Of a stretch of DNA of 64,000 nucleotides, positions 61,063-64,000 are shown one piece after another. Source of the stretch: Woeseiaceae bacterium (GTDB lineage: Bacteria > Pseudomonadota > Gammaproteobacteria > Steroidobacterales > Woeseiaceae); assembly GCA_021773075.1 (NCBI GenBank), contig JAJFKT010000010.1, positions 310,001-374,000 of the forward strand, in the 5' to 3' direction. The notes under the pieces are model-generated. The model did no database searches, was not told the origin of the DNA, and worked only from the letters and a program-made list of their open reading frames with translations. Position 1 is the first letter of the stretch. Each line of letters starts with the position of its first letter. The translations under genes were made by a program, and so were the position numbers.

Positions 61063-62646
61063 ATGACGATGCGTCAGCATTTTGTAATTTTCACGGTGGC
61101 TATGCCGCTTTTGGTGTTGGGCATTGGCTGGGTCTGGCCTCCTGCTTATTGGTTGTTCCCGGTCCTGGTGCTCATCATCGCCATCGGCATCTTCGATATG
61201 ATCCAGACAAGCCACACGATACGACGCCTATACCCGGTACTAGGGCATTTTCGGTATCTGCTGGAGGCAGTGCGTCCGGAGATACAACAGTATTTCGTAG
61301 AATCGGAAACCAGCGGAAGGCCAATTCCACGTGAGTTCCGGGCACTAATTTATCAACGTGCCAAAGGTGCACGTGACACCCGTCCGTTCGGGACCATATT
61401 TGATGTCGATCGACCGGGGTATGAATGGGTCAATCACTCTTTGGCGCCCAAGCACGCTACTGATCTGCATCCCAGGATCAAGTTTGGCGGACCTGAGTGC
61501 AGCAAGCCGTACATGGCGTCGCCGCTCAACATTTCGGCTATGAGTTATGGGGCGTTGAGCAAAAACGCAGTCATGGCGCTTAACAAAGGTGCCAAGCTGG
61601 GCGGATTTAGTCACAACACCGGCGAAGGTAGCTTGAGTCCCTACCATCTCGAGCACGGTGGCGACATTGTGTGGCAAATCGGCACGGGATATTTCGGTTG
61701 TAGAGATGAAAACGGCAGTTTTGATCCAGACTTATTTGCTCAGAACGCGGCTCGTGATGTTGTCAAAATGATCGAAATTAAGTTGTCACAGGGTGCGAAG
61801 CCCGGTCACGGCGGCATTTTGCCCGCAGCCAAGCTCACCGAGGAAATCGCCAAGATACGCCATGTTCCGATGGGTGTGGATGTGGTGTCGCCACCTGGAC
61901 ATTCATCATTTTCAAACGCGACCGAGTTATTGCAGTTCGTTAGAAAGCTACGTGAACTCTCGGCTGGCAAGCCCGTAGGATTCAAGTTGTGTATCGGACG
62001 GCGAGACGAGTTTCTCGCGATTTGCAAAGCAATGCTCGAGACCGACATTTACCCTGATTTCATCACCGTGGACGGCGGCGAGGGCGGTACGGGTGCCGCT
62101 CCGACGGAAATGACCAACTCAGTGGGCACACCCCTCCGAGACGCGTTGATTTTCGTGAACGATGCATTGATCGGTATTGGTGCGCGCGACAAGTTGCGCA
62201 TTATTGCCTCGGCAAAAATGTTTTCGGCGTTTCATATCCTGCGCGCAATGGCGCTCGGTGCGGATACCGTCAATTCTGCACGGGGCATGATGTTGTCTCT
62301 GGGCTGTATTCAAGCGCGGTCGTGTAATACCGATGAATGTCCGACGGGTATTGCTACGCAAAACCCATCTCGAACAAAAGGCCTCGTTGTGGCGGACAAG
62401 GCGACCCGTGTGGCGAACTTTCACAAGGAAACGGTCGCGAATCTGGCAGAATTAGTTGCGGCGGCGGGACTTGATAATATTCAGCAGTTGACGCCCAAAC
62501 ACATTAATCGGCGTGTACAAGGTACCGACGTCAAAACCTATGCGCAGCTGTATCCGAATATTACGGATGGTTGTCTGTTATCCCCCGATACGATTCCCGA
62601 GGATTGGGCCGAAAGCTGGCAAGATGCAAACCCTGGCGCTTGGTAA
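61063..62646 (+). CDS. Membrane-anchored FMN-binding glutamate synthase-like protein
   Basis: A 527-residue protein. Two N-terminal helices (about 7-24, 28-45) anchor a glutamate-synthase FMN/Fe-S domain: NISAMSYGALSKNAVMALN, GAKPGHGGILP, VDGGEGGTGAAP, ADTVNSARGMML, and the 3Fe-4S-type GCIQARSCNTDECPTGIA. It lacks the N-terminal glutamine amidotransferase domain of GltB, so it is not a standard GOGAT; archaeal-type or other NAD(P)-linked roles are possible. Substrate unknown. Confidence 0.9.
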   Translation: MTMRQHFVIFTVAMPLLVLGIGWVWPPAYWLFPVLVLIIAIGIFDMIQTSHTIRRLYPVLGHFRYLLEAVRPEIQQYFVESETSGRPIPREFRALIYQRAKGARDTRPFGTIFDVDRPGYEWVNHSLAPKHATDLHPRIKFGGPECSKPYMASPLNISAMSYGALSKNAVMALNKGAKLGGFSHNTGEGSLSPYHLEHGGDIVWQIGTGYFGCRDENGSFDPDLFAQNAARDVVKMIEIKLSQGAKPGHGGILPAAKLTEEIAKIRHVPMGVDVVSPPGHSSFSNATELLQFVRKLRELSAGKPVGFKLCIGRRDEFLAICKAMLETDIYPDFITVDGGEGGTGAAPTEMTNSVGTPLRDALIFVNDALIGIGARDKLRIIASAKMFSAFHILRAMALGADTVNSARGMMLSLGCIQARSCNTDECPTGIATQNPSRTKGLVVADKATRVANFHKETVANLAELVAAAGLDNIQQLTPKHINRRVQGTDVKTYAQLYPNITDGCLLSPDTIPEDWAESWQDANPGAW

Positions 62647-62709
62647 ATGAGGTAAACGACTTCTAGTCTGCTTTCCTCGTACATTAAGCACTTTCTTTGA
62701 TTAGTTCTC

Positions 62710-63015
62710 ATGACACGAATAGTTAACACAACGCTTGCACTTGCGATTCTGAGTTTCTTGCTCAGTTCAGCGGCATTTACGCCGATGGTATTTGTGGCTT
62801 GGCTCGCTGCGGTGATCGGGGCCATGGGCGTTTGGTTGGGTCATGTCCGGCGAGGTTTGCTTACGATCTATTTCGCCGTTGGCGCAACGATTGTTTCTCC
62901 TTTGTTTATGAAAATTCGGTCAGTGGACTTATTGCTGATAGCAATTCCGATTACTGGTGCGCTAATCGCATTCTTTTCATGGCGAAGCGACCAGCATTCT
63001 AAGGATTTAAATTAG
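62710..63015 (+). CDS. Small polytopic membrane protein
   Basis: A 101-residue protein with about four hydrophobic segments (7-22, 25-40, 47-67, 75-92) and a polar tail SWRSDQHSKDLN. Not recognised. No clear promoter or partner; lies between the FMN protein and the thioredoxin-like gene. Confidence 0.62.
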   Translation: MTRIVNTTLALAILSFLLSSAAFTPMVFVAWLAAVIGAMGVWLGHVRRGLLTIYFAVGATIVSPLFMKIRSVDLLLIAIPITGALIAFFSWRSDQHSKDLN

Positions 63016-63079
63016 TTGTTGCGGATGATTAAAAGAAAATGATAATGACTCGATCGACGATCGCTAAAAAGGGCTCACT

Positions 63080-63619
63080 GTGCTTTCAACAACTACCTTC
63101 GTAGGTTTCCGCAAACTGGTAATCAAACATCGGAAGCTGCTAGTCGAAGTGTGTTTGATATTGGTGGTGCTGACCGGAATTACTGCTTACCAGCAACGCA
63201 AGCTATTGGCGGCCGATAGTCAGGGCGCGCCTCTTTTGGTTGCGGAGGACTTGGAGGGAAACCTAATCGATCTGGCTGCATACAATGGCCGGCCGGTATT
63301 GGTCTACTTTTTCGCGCCCTGGTGCAACTATTGCTCAGCCAGTGCGGACAATATTGTTCGCTTGCGTCGTATGCGCGATGAAGAAAACCTGGCCATCGTG
63401 ATGGTGGGGCTTGACTGGAAAACCCGCCAGGAGCTAGTGGACTACTCCGCTAACCATGAGCTCAATGTTCCGGTTCTGATGGGTGAAATCTCGATCGCGC
63501 AAGACTGGAACGTGTATGGCTTTCCGACATATTACGTTCTCGATGACAAACACCGAATTGTTAGTCGGGATTTTGGCTACAGCACACAATTGGGATTGTC
63601 ATGGAGAACGTGGCTCTGA
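63080..63619 (+). CDS. Membrane-tethered thioredoxin-like protein
   Basis: A 179-residue thioredoxin-fold protein facing the periplasm: one N-terminal helix (about 20-36), LIDLAAYNGRPVLVYFFAPW, then the redox pair in APWCNYCSAS (CxxC), and cis-proline YGFPTYYVL. TlpA/ResA/ScsD-like. ScsD acts in periplasmic disulfide handling (family knowledge). Ends with TGA followed by a terminator; convergent with bactofilin. Confidence 0.88.
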   Translation: MLSTTTFVGFRKLVIKHRKLLVEVCLILVVLTGITAYQQRKLLAADSQGAPLLVAEDLEGNLIDLAAYNGRPVLVYFFAPWCNYCSASADNIVRLRRMRDEENLAIVMVGLDWKTRQELVDYSANHELNVPVLMGEISIAQDWNVYGFPTYYVLDDKHRIVSRDFGYSTQLGLSWRTWL

Positions 63620-63631
63620 TCCGACACTAAA

Positions 63632-63660
63632 AAAGGGTCCTAAGCGGACCCCTTTGTTTT
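63632..63660 (+). terminator. Intrinsic terminator after thioredoxin-like gene
   Basis: GGGTCC (63635-63640) pairs with GGACCC (63646-63651), extended by AAA/TTT around a bulged C, followed by CTTTGTTTT. The A/T flanks let it work in both directions, so it may also serve the convergent bactofilin gene. Confidence 0.8.
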
Positions 63661-63702
63661 CTACTGAGTTGCACCGTCTATGTGCAATCCACAAACGCCT
63701 AA

Positions 63703-63999
63703 CTACTTCTTATTGCGATCTGCATCCGGCGCTCGCATCTCGATGCTGCCGTTGAAGGTGGCACCTTCATGAATTGCGATGCTCGGGGCAACGATGTTTC
63801 CTGTAACCTTGCCACTTTCTCGAATCGTGACCCCAACCGTTGCCGAAAGATCGCCTTCTACGCGGCCTTCGATAAAGATCTTGGTTGCATTTACGTTGGC
63901 AAGGAGACTGCCTTTGGGTTTGACCGTCAGGCAACACTTGCCCTGATTGACCGTGCCCTCGACCGTACCTTCGATAATAAGGTCTTCACCCGCCGATAA
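63703..63999 (-). CDS. Bactofilin (partial, 5' end beyond the window)
   Basis: A reading frame on the minus strand, open to the window edge, encodes at least 98 residues and ends KK-stop (TAG, 63703-63705). The beta-helical bactofilin pattern is clear: EDLIIEGTVEGTV, IFIEGRVEGDLSA, VTIRESGKVTGNIVAPS, EGATFNGSIEM. Bactofilins are polymerising cytoskeletal proteins tied to cell-shape and envelope enzymes. A CC pair (KCCLTV) is unusual but not informative. A peptidase M23 partner would lie outside the window. Confidence 0.93.
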   Translation of the reverse strand, partial: LSAGEDLIIEGTVEGTVNQGKCCLTVKPKGSLLANVNATKIFIEGRVEGDLSATVGVTIRESGKVTGNIVAPSIAIHEGATFNGSIEMRAPDADRNKK

Positions 64000-64000
64000 C

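Noticed and set aside
1-64000. CRISPR array, insertion sequence or prophage
   Set aside because: No regularly spaced repeats, transposase, integrase or phage structural genes were found on either strand.

Overview
The window is a 64 kb stretch of a compact chromosome, probably from a marine or sediment gammaproteobacterium. This rests on gene content: class II DAHP synthase, CcmABCDEFGHI, RluE and Hsp15 homologues, a GlyGly-CTERM protein, TonB-like periplasmic proteins and moderately GC-rich DNA. Woeseiales or relatives are a guess that the sequence alone cannot prove. About 75 protein genes, three tRNAs and one decayed tRNA are supported. There are no rRNAs, CRISPR arrays, prophages or recognisable insertion sequences. 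Genes are tightly packed, many overlap by 1-4 nt, and several convergent pairs have stop codons directly back to back.

Layout. 1-6.1 kb: central metabolism and DNA repair (DAHP synthase end, rluE, icd, type-5 UDG, uvrC, pgsA, tRNA-Gly). 6.2-11.7 kb: small membrane and lipoprotein genes, tRNA-Cys, tRNA-Leu followed 710 bp later by a decayed copy of its 3' half, thymidine kinase, and an ExeA-like ATPase fused to an FHA domain. 12-18.5 kb: complete cytochrome c maturation operon ccmABCDEFGHI. 18.5-28.7 kb: thioesterase, NMO-like flavoprotein, fluoride channel, PLP decarboxylase, sterol-desaturase-like hydroxylase, RidA, AlkX/YcaQ-like glycosylase, a TonB-like protein divergent from a PadR regulator with clear operators, and a DUF374 acyltransferase. 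28.8-33.0 kb: a tight cassette of cytochrome P450, acyl-AMP ligase with carrier domain, and ketoacyl-ACP synthase III, which looks like a small lipid or polyketide-type pathway. 33-40.3 kb: PrsW, aminotransferases, an EamA exporter, GNAT and Hsp15.

40.3-49.6 kb: two ECF sigma-factor regions. The first is a translationally coupled operon: ECF sigma, a membrane protein with a periplasmic dockerin-type calcium loop, a secreted cohesin-like beta-sandwich protein, a VIT-VWA lipoprotein, another lipoprotein and a four-helix membrane protein. It lies next to a divergent cyclophilin with a GlyGly-CTERM-like tail. This is the best candidate for an undescribed envelope system. The second is an ECF sigma with a zinc-binding anti-sigma, facing a membrane protein and an FG-GAP/ASPIC repeat protein.

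49.6-64 kb: Dyp peroxidase, secreted proteins, a retropepsin-PDZ protein, then a likely operon led by a 1241-residue fusion of a molybdopterin oxidoreductase to a CysJ/P450-reductase-like flavodoxin-FAD-NADPH module. It is followed by unknown proteins, an SDR, a cysteine-rich membrane protein and a membrane-anchored FMN-binding glutamate-synthase-like enzyme. A thioredoxin-like protein and a partial bactofilin end the window.
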